A stretch of 64,000 bases of DNA from positions 124,001-188,000 of the forward strand of contig NZ_FOVD01000002.1 of assembly GCF_900115055.1 (NCBI RefSeq), given 5' to 3'. The notes under the pieces are model-generated. The model did not search any database, was not told the origin of the DNA, and saw only the letters and a program-made list of their open reading frames with translations. Of this stretch, positions 56,455 to 64,000 are shown one piece after another. Position 1 is the first letter of the stretch. Every line of letters starts with the position of its first letter. The DNA comes from Chryseobacterium oleae. GTDB lineage: Bacteria > Bacteroidota > Bacteroidia > Flavobacteriales > Weeksellaceae. A program made the translations under genes and the position numbers.

Positions 56455-56484
56455 AAAAAATAAAGGCCTGAGCCTTTATTTTTT
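56455..56484. terminator. Perfect 13-bp bidirectional terminator
   Basis: AAAAAATAAAGGC and GCCTTTATTTTTT flank CTGA. The right arm contains the stop codon and last codons of the convergent NlpE-like gene. Confidence 0.82.
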
Positions 56485-56961
56485 CTTGAAAACATACAGA
56501 TCCTTGTTCGGTCCTGTGATTTCCTGTCCGTCCATATCAAGCTGTATCAGGATGTTTTCGCCTACTTTATATTTGTAACTGGCTGTTTTTCCTTTTAACG
56601 TAATCACGCTTCCTGAAGCATCCCATTCAAAAGTACCTTTATCCTGGTTTTTAGAATTTCTGTCGATGTATTCTTCAGTAATACTGAACGTTTTATCATT
56701 ATTTAAAGTCAGGGAAGTCTTGATTCCAGGACAGTCGGCGCACGGAACCACCGCTTCATAAGTTCCCGGCCAGTCAAGAGCGTTTTCCGAAGTATCGCCT
56801 GCTGCGGTAGGAGTTGCCTTAGTAATGCTGTCCGCAGGATTGGTCTGTACAGCCGCAGAATCCGTTGCAGCATCCGTTGTTTCCGTTGTTTTTTCTTTCT
56901 GATTACACGATGCTAAAAAGACCGCCGATGCAATTCCGAGAATGAACATTTTGCTATTCAT
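56476..56961 (-). CDS. NlpE-like copper-resistance lipoprotein
   Basis: The start is the second Met (MNSKMF), giving a signal peptide with lipobox (AVFLASCNQ). After a Thr/Ala-rich linker of about 45 residues the NlpE N-domain appears: WPGTYEAVVPCADCPGIKTS with the CxxC motif, then LTLNNDKTFSITEEYIDR and GTFEWDASGSVITLKG. In E. coli NlpE senses envelope stress and copper. The C-terminal OB domain of E. coli NlpE is missing, as in many Bacteroidota relatives. It is convergent with the mgtC-like gene. Confidence 0.87.
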   Translation of the reverse strand: MNSKMFILGIASAVFLASCNQKEKTTETTDAATDSAAVQTNPADSITKATPTAAGDTSENALDWPGTYEAVVPCADCPGIKTSLTLNNDKTFSITEEYIDRNSKNQDKGTFEWDASGSVITLKGKTASYKYKVGENILIQLDMDGQEITGPNKDLYVFKKK

Positions 56962-56964
56962 CAT

Positions 56965-57349
56965 GATAAAGTAATTTAGATATATTAATAATTAAGTGCG
57001 GTGTTTGAAACAAAAACTGAGCCGTTTCGGGGTTGTAGAGTCGGAGAGTTTGAGTGTTTTAGAGTAAGAGAGTTGCTAGTTGACAATTACTGGTGCGAAT
57101 CTCGAAACCCGAAACTCATATCCCGAAAAATATCTGAAATCTGATGTCTGGAATCTAAAATCTTGATTCTTAAATTCACCATTCACTTGCGAAGCAAAAT
57201 TCACAATTGCCCTTTTTCAACCTCAATCTCAACCTTAGCCTTAAAAGTCTCATGTCTGAAATCTGGAGTCTGAAGTCTAAAATCTAAAATCCTCTCCCAC
57301 GTAAGGCATATGTACAATATTCTTTGTAAATTGGGGCAAAATTTTGATT
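56965..57349. repeat. Mosaic intergenic repeat block
   Basis: Words shared with the other loci include GAGTCGGAGAGTTTGAGTG, GCGAATCTCGAAACCCGAAA, ATCTGAAATCTGATGTCTGG, CATTCACTTGCGAAGCAAAA and TCTGGAGTCTGAAGTCTAAA. No gene is seen. The last 50 bp before the S46 peptidase ATG should hold its promoter, but no full TAnnTTTG box is clear. Confidence 0.7.
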
Positions 57350-59488
57350 ATGACAAAAAAGATACTTTTATCCGTATTTCTTTTGCCGGCTGCAATGGCA
57401 TTCGCTCAGCAATATGGAGGAATGTGGATTCCGACAGAACTGAATGAAAAGGAAATGAAGGATATGGGAATGAAGATCTCTGCCAAAGACATTTTCAATA
57501 CCCAGAAGCCTAGCATAAAGGATGCGGTGGTACAGTTTAACGGCGGATGTACTGCGGAAATCATTTCTCCAAAAGGGTTGCTACTGACCAACCACCACTG
57601 TGGATACGGACAGATCCAGGCACATTCTACGGTTCAGAATGATCTTCTTTCAAACGGATTCTGGGCTAAGAATCCAGAGGGAGAACTTCCGAATCCTGGC
57701 GTAAAAGTAGACTTCATTGTTGATATCAAAGAAGCTACCGATCAGATTTTAGAAGGGACAGACAACCTCGTGGAGCCTGAATTGGCTAAAAAGATCAGTA
57801 AAAATATTGAGGTTTATAAAAACGCTCAGAAAATAGAATCTTACCAGTCAATCATTGTAAAACCAATGTATTACGGTAATAAATATTACGCTTTTACTAC
57901 TGAAACCTATAAAGATATCCGTTTGGTTGGGGCACCGCCTCAAAGCATCGGAAAATTCGGTAGTGATACAGATAACTGGGTTTGGCCTAGACATACCGGG
58001 GATTTCTCCATGTTCAGAATTTATGCGGGGAAAGATAACAAGCCTGCTGAATATTCAAAAGATAACGTTCCTTACGTTCCAAAACATTATCTGCCGGTTT
58101 CTATAAAAGATAAAGCTGAAAACGACTTTACATTCGTATTCGGATTCCCTGGAAAAACTACGGAATATCTTCCTGCGGTAGCTGTGGAGAAAATCATGAA
58201 GGATATTGACCCGGCGAGAATTGCTGTACGTGATGTGGCTTTGAAAACATTGGACGAAAAAATGCGTGTAGACAGTGAAACACGTATCAAATATGCTTCT
58301 AAATATGCATCCGTAGCCAATTACTGGAAAAAATGGATCGGTGAGGTAGAAGGACTGAAAAAGTCTAATGCCGTAGAGAAAAAAGTAATGTATGAAGGAT
58401 CTTTAGTCGCTAAAAATCCTGAGATAAAAACTACTTTGGACCAGCTGAACAAACTGTACAATGACCAGGCTCCTTACGCATTGAACAATGCTTATTACAC
58501 AGAAGTGGTAAGAAATGCAGAAACACTGAAGCTTGCCGGAGATTACTACGATTATGTAGCTTCTGTGGAAGCAGGAAGAATGGATGAAAAAGAGCTTGCG
58601 AAATTAAAAACAAAAGTGACTTCATTCTACAAAGATTACAGTGCAGAGCTTGATGCTAAGGTGACGGCAAAATTATTGGCTTTATATGCTAATAAAACAG
58701 CTCCTCAGTTTTTACCGGTAGGATTCAATAAATACAAGGACGAAAACCAGAATATTCCGATAATCGAGGAGATGTCTAAAAACTCCATCGTTACAGGAAG
58801 AGCTCAGGTAAACGGAGCAGCCCTGACAGCGGATGTAGAAAAGGCATTTTCTAATCAGGACAAACTGGTTAAGACGTTGAAAAAAGACCCTATTTATCAG
58901 CTGTATGTTTCTATGAAGGAAACGTATATGAAGAATGCAGATCCTCAGTTTACTGCTCTTCAGGGGAAAATTGATGATCTTCAGAAGAAATTCATGGCGC
59001 AGCAGATGGCAACGGATAAAGACAGAAAATTTTTCCCGGATGCGAACTCTACGCTTCGTGTAACCTACGGGAAAGTAAAAGGTTCTACGCCTAGAGATGC
59101 TGTTTCTTATGGCTACCAGACGCACCTTGCCGGAGTTATTGAAAAATATGTTCCGGGAGATTATGAATTTGATGTTCCTAAAAAACTCATCGATCTTTAC
59201 AACAAGAAAGATTACGGATTTTATAAGGACAAATCAGGAGACGTTCCTGTTGGATTCACCGCTACCAACCACACTACGGGAGGAAACTCAGGAAGTCCGG
59301 CGCTTGATGCCAACGGAAATCTTGTAGGTCTAAACTTCGACAGACAGTGGGAAGGAACGATGAGTGATATCAATTATGACCCGCGTTTCAGCCGAAACAT
59401 TATGGTAGATACAAAATATATCCTTTTCATTATCGATAAATTTGCCGATTCCAAATGGCTTATCGACGAAATGAAGGTGATCAAATAA
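57350..59488 (+). CDS. S46 dipeptidyl-peptidase, DPP11-like
   Basis: The start is the ATG of MTKKILLSVFLLPAAMAFAQ; the frame's earlier start is a TTG. This 712-residue exported protein has the S46 chymotrypsin-like fold. The catalytic His is in LLTNHHCGYGQIQ and the Ser in TTGGNSGSPALDANGNL near residue 650. Eighteen residues after the catalytic Ser the sequence is LNFDRQWEG, so Arg stands where DPP11 enzymes have the Arg that selects Asp/Glu at P1, whereas DPP7 has Gly. It should release acidic dipeptides from peptides in the periplasm, feeding amino-acid catabolism. It is followed by a terminator. Confidence 0.9.
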   Translation: MTKKILLSVFLLPAAMAFAQQYGGMWIPTELNEKEMKDMGMKISAKDIFNTQKPSIKDAVVQFNGGCTAEIISPKGLLLTNHHCGYGQIQAHSTVQNDLLSNGFWAKNPEGELPNPGVKVDFIVDIKEATDQILEGTDNLVEPELAKKISKNIEVYKNAQKIESYQSIIVKPMYYGNKYYAFTTETYKDIRLVGAPPQSIGKFGSDTDNWVWPRHTGDFSMFRIYAGKDNKPAEYSKDNVPYVPKHYLPVSIKDKAENDFTFVFGFPGKTTEYLPAVAVEKIMKDIDPARIAVRDVALKTLDEKMRVDSETRIKYASKYASVANYWKKWIGEVEGLKKSNAVEKKVMYEGSLVAKNPEIKTTLDQLNKLYNDQAPYALNNAYYTEVVRNAETLKLAGDYYDYVASVEAGRMDEKELAKLKTKVTSFYKDYSAELDAKVTAKLLALYANKTAPQFLPVGFNKYKDENQNIPIIEEMSKNSIVTGRAQVNGAALTADVEKAFSNQDKLVKTLKKDPIYQLYVSMKETYMKNADPQFTALQGKIDDLQKKFMAQQMATDKDRKFFPDANSTLRVTYGKVKGSTPRDAVSYGYQTHLAGVIEKYVPGDYEFDVPKKLIDLYNKKDYGFYKDKSGDVPVGFTATNHTTGGNSGSPALDANGNLVGLNFDRQWEGTMSDINYDPRFSRNIMVDTKYILFIIDKFADSKWLIDEMKVIK

Positions 59489-59508
59489 TACATAAAAATC
59501 ATACCTTT

Positions 59509-59548
59509 AAGAATCTATTTAAATCCAATTTGAATAGATTCTTTTTTA
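59509..59548 (+). terminator. Terminator after the S46 peptidase gene
   Basis: AAGAATCTATT pairs with AATAGATTCTT across 13 bp and is followed by T residues. Confidence 0.75.
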
Positions 59549-59558
59549 TTTAACAGAG

Positions 59559-60560
59559 ATGAAAGATAAGATCATCAATATCCTTACTGCCTTCGAAACG
59601 GACGATATCGGGAAATCTTTTCCGCTGGATTACTGTCTGCCCCTTTACCACAGCGTTTCTGATGATAATTTGCCACATATAAGACACGTCATCAATTATA
59701 AAAATACCCAACAGTTTGAAGAGGATCTGGACTGTTTTTCAAAGCATTTCCAGTTTGTAAATTGGTCAGAATTCAAAGATTTTGTCAATGGCAGTTTTAA
59801 GCCAAAGAAAAAGATCGCTTTATTGACTTTTGATGACGGTTTCAGGGAGTTTTATGATGTGGCAGCTCCTATTCTGGAACGTAAAGGAATTTATGCCTGT
59901 AATTTTATCAATCCCGCTTTTGTGGATAATAAAGATATGATGTTCAGATGCAAAGCCAGTCTGCTGATCGATGAGATTGGAAAAAGAAAAACGATAGATC
60001 CTGAAGTATATCGCGTTTTGAATTTGAAAAATAAGGCGGAAAAACAAGCTTTGATTAACAGGATTTTAAACATCAGTTATCAGGAAAAAGAGATTCTTGA
60101 TATCCTGGCAGAAAAGCTTGAAACAGACTACAAAGCCTATTCAAAAGAACAGAAACCTTATCTCAGTACAGACGAATTAAAAATACTGACTGAAAAAGGT
60201 TTTGGAATTTCTTCCCACAGTTGGGATCATCCCAAATACGGAGATCTTTCTCTGGAGCAGCAGATGGAAACCACCAACCGGACTTTCGGTTATCTGAAAG
60301 AAAATGGTTTTTTACACGAAACCTTTGCATTCCCTTTCACGGATTTTGGGGTGAGAAAGGAGTTCTTTGACGAACTGTTTAAAAATGAAGAAATCAAATT
60401 CAGCTTTGGATGTGCGGGCGTAAAACTGGACAGTGTGAAAAGAAATTTTCAACGAATTCCAATGGAAATGGGAGAGAGCGGAGAAAGGATCCTGAAAAAG
60501 GAAACGGCTTATTTCAGATTGAAAAAGATCATCAATAAAAATACAATTGTACGGAAATGA
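59559..60560 (+). CDS. Polysaccharide deacetylase family protein
   Basis: This 333-residue protein has a NodB-type domain: PLYHSVSDDNLPHI, KKIALLTFDDGFREFYDVAA with the DD metal/base pair, and FGISSHSWDHPKYGDLS with the metal-binding His residues (HSxxH). FAFPFTDFGVRKEFF stands in the place of the FRPPxG motif. It removes acetyl groups from a glycan, or acts on a related N-acyl substrate. There is no signal peptide, so a cytosolic role in polysaccharide or lipid-linked sugar modification is likely. Its end overlaps the next gene by four bases (ATGA). Confidence 0.85.
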   Translation: MKDKIINILTAFETDDIGKSFPLDYCLPLYHSVSDDNLPHIRHVINYKNTQQFEEDLDCFSKHFQFVNWSEFKDFVNGSFKPKKKIALLTFDDGFREFYDVAAPILERKGIYACNFINPAFVDNKDMMFRCKASLLIDEIGKRKTIDPEVYRVLNLKNKAEKQALINRILNISYQEKEILDILAEKLETDYKAYSKEQKPYLSTDELKILTEKGFGISSHSWDHPKYGDLSLEQQMETTNRTFGYLKENGFLHETFAFPFTDFGVRKEFFDELFKNEEIKFSFGCAGVKLDSVKRNFQRIPMEMGESGERILKKETAYFRLKKIINKNTIVRK

Positions 60561-61633
60561 TAGAGCTGAAAACCTACAACCGAGAACAACTGCAGGAGTT
60601 TATTTCTTCGGGAGATTTCCTGAAGTACGATTTTCTGCCCATCACCAGACACCGTGCAGAATCTCATATTAAAAATCCAAAGGCTTCAGATGAACAGACG
60701 CTTCTTATTCTGGCATTCTGTGAAGGAAAACTGGCAGGTTATGTAGGCTGTTTTCCCGACAGTTTTATCATCGATGGAAAAGAATTCAGCTACGCATGGC
60801 TGAGTACACTATATGTAAGCAGTGAATTTCGCAAGAAAAGGATACCCAAAAAGCTTCTTAAAAAGGTTTTTGAAGAATATGAAGACCGTATTGCCATAAC
60901 AGAATTCACGAAAGAAGCGGAAGCACTCTATACGATTATGGGTGTTTTTGAGGATGTTTTCCCAAAAGACGGTAAACGTTACTACTTCCGGACAGATGCG
61001 GCTAAAATGATTCCCGAGAAAAAGCCAGGAACAAAGATTTTGACACCTCTTTTTCAAATAACAGACACAGCAGCCAATTCTTTAATTGCTTTAAAAAATG
61101 GCCCTTTAAAGAAGCCTGATTTTAAATTTGAAATTCTGGATCATATTGACACTGAAAGTTCTGAATTTATGTCAAAGTTCGGAAGCAGAAGAACGGCTGA
61201 TGAAATCAATGTATTTATTAAAAATCCGTGGGTTTTGGAAGGAAAAAAAGAGCAGAAATACCTCTTTTCAAGCTATGCAGATGCTTTTAAATACTTCTGG
61301 GTAAAAGTTTACGACGACAATAATGTTTTAACATCTTGTTCATTACTGCTTTTGAGAGACGGATACCTTAAAATTCCCTACCTGTTTTCAGAATCAGGCT
61401 TAGATTATTTTACAGATTTTTTAAACTATTTTATCGTTAAAAATAAGATAAAAGCCCTCACCAGCTACCAGAAAGAGCTGAATGAAAAATTGAACTTATA
61501 TAAAAATTTTCCAAAGATCTACCAACGTGATTTTAAACGCGAATATCTCTTCCACAAACAACTGCTGAATGATCTGCCCGAAGGCTTTGACCCAAAATAT
61601 CAGGATGGCGACGGGGATTGTATGATGACGTAG
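60557..61633 (+). CDS. GNAT-fold acyltransferase, two-part
   Basis: This 358-residue protein overlaps the deacetylase gene by ATGA, so the two are translated together. The first half is GNAT-like (LLILAFCEGKLAGYVGCFPD, then AWLSTLYVSSEFRKKRIPKK). The second half (EINVFIKNPWVLEGKKEQKY, YFWVKVYDDNNVLTSCSLLL) looks like another degenerate GNAT fold. Pairs of deacetylase and acyltransferase are found in sugar-modification pathways where one acyl group is removed and another is added. The substrate is unknown. Confidence 0.75.
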   Translation: MIELKTYNREQLQEFISSGDFLKYDFLPITRHRAESHIKNPKASDEQTLLILAFCEGKLAGYVGCFPDSFIIDGKEFSYAWLSTLYVSSEFRKKRIPKKLLKKVFEEYEDRIAITEFTKEAEALYTIMGVFEDVFPKDGKRYYFRTDAAKMIPEKKPGTKILTPLFQITDTAANSLIALKNGPLKKPDFKFEILDHIDTESSEFMSKFGSRRTADEINVFIKNPWVLEGKKEQKYLFSSYADAFKYFWVKVYDDNNVLTSCSLLLLRDGYLKIPYLFSESGLDYFTDFLNYFIVKNKIKALTSYQKELNEKLNLYKNFPKIYQRDFKREYLFHKQLLNDLPEGFDPKYQDGDGDCMMT

Positions 61634-61858
61634 GTTTTGAGTTTGAGAGTCGGAGTGTTTTAGGTTTTAAGCGTTGTTACGGGATTCAGGTTACGGAGTG
61701 CGAGTTTCGGAAACTTTGAATGTTTTAGGATGATTATGGTTATGAATTTCGGATGCCCTTAAATAAACGATAAAAATCTGGTGGCTGAGGTACTCGAAGC
61801 CACCAGTACTAATGTCTAAAATCTTGTTTCCTGGCTCTTGATTCTTGTCTCTAAAAAA
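61634..61858. repeat. Mosaic intergenic repeat block
   Basis: Words shared with the other loci: TTTGAGAGTCGGAGTGTTTT, GGAGTGCGAGTTTCGGAAAC, TCTTGTTTCCTGGCTCTTGA and TTCTTGTCTCTAAAA. It includes copy 2 of the palindromic element. Confidence 0.7.
61777..61813. repeat. Palindromic element CTGGTGGCT...AGCCACCAG (copy 2)
   Basis: CTGGTGGCT, GAGGTACTCGA and AGCCACCAG are followed by TACTAAT, as in the copy at 23351-23387. Arms and flank are conserved while the loop differs by a few bases. Confidence 0.65.
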
Positions 61859-61859
61859 T

Positions 61860-61888
61860 AAAAAAACCGCCTCAATTATTGAAGCGGT
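61860..61888 (-). terminator. Terminator of the M16 peptidase gene
   Basis: Read on the minus strand, ACCGC-T-TCAA pairs with TTGA-G-GCGGT and is followed by a T run, 8 bp past the stop codon. Confidence 0.7.
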
Positions 61889-61896
61889 CTCTATAT

Positions 61897-64000
61897 TTAA
61901 TGTCCGAAGATATCCTTCAGCGTTAGTTCTTGAAAGGTTCCCATCTCGTTGACGGCGTCCATATCGAGGTTTTCCTTCTTACCGATAATCGCGGTGTTGA
62001 AATGAACCGGTTTGATTTCTGTTTGATAAAACGTTTTGACGTCTTCAAAATTCAGAGTTTTGATCTGTCCGTAGATATCCTTTCTGAAATCGTGATAGAT
62101 CCCAAGTTTTTTCAGTCGTAATGTGTTGAAAAATATATTGTTTCTGGTAATTCTTGTGGAAGCGATTTGTTTCAGCGCTGCATTTCTGGCGTTTTCAAAC
62201 TGGGTTGGAACTTCAGGAAGTTCATTCATCAGTTCACCCATCGTGCTTACTGCGGTCTGAAGCTTGTCCGGCTGCGTTCCGATATATGTCGTGATATAGT
62301 CAGGATGTCCCAGTTCAGAATTGGCAGCATAAGAAACATAAGCTGAATACGCTAAACTCTTACTTTCACGGATTTCCTGGAAAACAATGGATGAAAGTCC
62401 TCTTCCAAAATATTCATTGAAAACATTGATCTTTCCGAAGTTTGAAGTATTCACCTCATGTCCTCTTCCTACTTTGCTCATTTCCATCTGCACCATGTCA
62501 TAATCTGTGAAATAGACGTTTCCATTGGTTTCAGGTTCAGGATATTGCTTAGGTTGAGGGATCTGGAAACTTTCGTTTTCTACATATTGTCCGATATACT
62601 GTTTGAAATTTTCAAGTTTTTTCCCATAATAAAATACCTGATAAGGATATTTGAACAGCTTTTTCATTCGGTCTGTAAATACTTCCGCGTTGCTGGTTTC
62701 AAGTTCCTCCTTTGAAATAATATCCGTGTATCGTGAGAAGCTGCCCAGTTTGGTATAATTGGTCAGAGCAGTCATGATGCGGTTTTTATCTTTTCTGCTG
62801 GCCTGACGGTTTTCCAGAACGGTTTCTACAAACTGTCTGTAAATCTCCTGATCAGGTTTTACATCATACATCCAGTGCTGAAGAAGGGCAATCCCTTTTT
62901 CAATATTTTCCTCCAGTCCGCTCAGTGAAATCAGAAGCTGGTCGTTGGTTGTTTTAAAATCATTGCTCACACCGATCTTGAAGAATTCCTTCTTTAAATC
63001 TTCTGGTGAAAGATCTTCAGTTCCAAGATACTGTAGCAGCTGTGTAGAAATCCCAAGATCTCTGTCGTGATCACTTCCGAAAGGGAAAATAAAGTGAACC
63101 TGCGCAATATCATTGTATTTGTTCAGAACGAAGCTCAGCTTTTTATCCTTGATGGTATCTGTAAGGATTTCCTTCTCATAATCAATGAATTCCGGTTGTA
63201 TGTCTTCCGTTTTTTCTGCGACGATTTCCTTTAAAAAATCTGACTGTGCTTCACGGTTTATCTTGATAGGGGTAATTCCAGGGTTTTCAACTCTTACCAA
63301 CTGATCATTAACGCCTTTTTCTTTATAAACAATAACATAATTATCTTTGAAAAAAGCATTGGCAAAATCTACCACATCTTCTTTGGTGAAATCCTGATAT
63401 TCATCCAGTTCATTCAGTTCCTGCTCCCACGATCTTCCCTTGATGTAAGTGTCATAAAGATTCGTAGCCAGTCCATCAGCTGTTTCAAGGCCTTTCAAAC
63501 GCTGAAGTTTAAAATCATTGATGATGGCAGGAAGAATCCAGTCCGGGAAATCTCCTTTTTTGATCAGTTCGATCTGCTCCAGAACCATATCTTTTGCTTC
63601 ATCCATCGACTGTGTTTCTTTAGGAACCGCTACGATAGAAAAATATCCGTACTGCTTCAGGCCAACAGAAAAAGCCTGTGCCCAAAGCATTCTTTGTGTC
63701 TGATTGATATTAAGATCAAGCAATCCCGCTTCGCCTCTGTTACTGAGAATATTGGCCACAATATCTGCCAACATCGCTTCTCTGGTTCCGTAGCTGTCTG
63801 TTCTCCACGCAAGCTGAACTCTTGGTGTAGTAGGACTTTTTACTGTTCTTTTTACAATTTCAGTTAATGGTTGTTCAGCTACAGGCGTTTTTTTCGGAAG
63901 TTCCCGGTAAGGAATTGTTCCAAAATATTGATTAACAAGCTGAATGGTTTCCTCGAAATCCAGATCTCCCACTAAAACCATAGCATAATTATTCGGCACG
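61897..64000 (-). CDS. M16-family (pitrilysin-like) peptidase, N-terminus outside the window
   Basis: About 700 residues of the C-terminal part are visible and the frame is open at the right edge. It holds the end of an M16 N-terminal domain (AMVLVGDLDFEETIQLVNQY) and two further M16-type domains (PRVQLAWRTDSYGTREAMLA; FGRGLSSIVFQEIRESKSLA, YSAYVSYAANSELGHPDYIT). RESKSLAYSAY is the typical active-site Arg/Tyr pair of the C-terminal half. The zinc motif HxxEH must be beyond the window. Bacteroidota have large exported M16 peptidases of about 950 residues. The first Met in the window is not necessarily the true start. Confidence 0.85.
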   Translation of the reverse strand, partial: VPNNYAMVLVGDLDFEETIQLVNQYFGTIPYRELPKKTPVAEQPLTEIVKRTVKSPTTPRVQLAWRTDSYGTREAMLADIVANILSNRGEAGLLDLNINQTQRMLWAQAFSVGLKQYGYFSIVAVPKETQSMDEAKDMVLEQIELIKKGDFPDWILPAIINDFKLQRLKGLETADGLATNLYDTYIKGRSWEQELNELDEYQDFTKEDVVDFANAFFKDNYVIVYKEKGVNDQLVRVENPGITPIKINREAQSDFLKEIVAEKTEDIQPEFIDYEKEILTDTIKDKKLSFVLNKYNDIAQVHFIFPFGSDHDRDLGISTQLLQYLGTEDLSPEDLKKEFFKIGVSNDFKTTNDQLLISLSGLEENIEKGIALLQHWMYDVKPDQEIYRQFVETVLENRQASRKDKNRIMTALTNYTKLGSFSRYTDIISKEELETSNAEVFTDRMKKLFKYPYQVFYYGKKLENFKQYIGQYVENESFQIPQPKQYPEPETNGNVYFTDYDMVQMEMSKVGRGHEVNTSNFGKINVFNEYFGRGLSSIVFQEIRESKSLAYSAYVSYAANSELGHPDYITTYIGTQPDKLQTAVSTMGELMNELPEVPTQFENARNAALKQIASTRITRNNIFFNTLRLKKLGIYHDFRKDIYGQIKTLNFEDVKTFYQTEIKPVHFNTAIIGKKENLDMDAVNEMGTFQELTLKDIFGH

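Overview
The window reads as a chromosomal segment of a Chryseobacterium-like flavobacterium (Bacteroidota, Weeksellaceae). The signs are AT-rich DNA, Bacteroidota-type promoters (-7 element TAnnTTTG), almost no Shine-Dalgarno sequences, a type IX secretion sorting tail, an S46 dipeptidyl-peptidase, a subtype-iii type VI secretion system (TssO/TssP/TssR) and a flavobacterial curli-type operon. The species cannot be fixed from the sequence alone. No rRNA, tRNA, transposase, integrase or CRISPR array was seen.

Layout. 1-17.3 kb is mostly metabolic and stress-response genes: a carboxymuconolactone-decarboxylase-like tail; a minus-strand redox run (mdaB-like quinone reductase, NAD-epimerase, ABM monooxygenase, DJ-1/PfpI protein); aldo/keto reductases; a LysR regulator beside two exported hydrolases; two GNATs; an AlkD-like repair protein; a nitronate monooxygenase; and a minus-strand group with a Mur ligase (Mpl-type), a lipoprotein, an acyltransferase and a Nudix CoA pyrophosphatase. 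17.4-23.2 kb is a six-gene extracellular amyloid (curli) operon: a 22-repeat curlin, a short curlin-like protein, a CsgH-CsgE fusion, CsgF, a CsgG with a C-terminal beta-barrel, and a large beta-propeller lipoprotein. A convergent LuxR-type regulator with a degenerate receiver follows. 24.4-28.7 kb holds OsmC, a T9SS cargo protein, RNase G/E, a 29-residue highly basic protein and an HU protein.

28.8-46.9 kb is a T6SS locus. A divergent LuxR-type regulator with Glu at the phosphoacceptor position faces tssO-like x2, tssP and tssR. Then come tssD1, tssH (ClpV), a lytic transglycosylase, tssD2, vgrG (tssI), a LysM protein, a membrane protein, a PAAR-like/TM candidate effector, a second membrane protein and tssD3. 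Sheath and baseplate genes (tssB, C, E, F, G, K, N) are not here. The three tssD genes share an identical promoter architecture: two GTAGnnnnnCTAC dyads 21 bp apart, the second starting exactly 63 bp before a TAnnTTTG box. I regard this as the strongest undescribed regulatory signal in the window. The AT-rich block between vgrG and tssD3 looks like an exchangeable effector/immunity cassette.

47.2-64 kb: DNA polymerase I; a minus-strand island of small immunity-like and exported proteins (an Imm22-like protein, a DUF6000-like protein, a YdeI-like protein, a truncated PP2C-like fragment); then MgtC, an NlpE-like lipoprotein, a DPP11-type S46 peptidase, a polysaccharide deacetylase overlapping a GNAT, and a partial M16 peptidase at the right edge. 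Several intergenic gaps carry a recurring mosaic of short degenerate repeat words and a palindromic element found twice.
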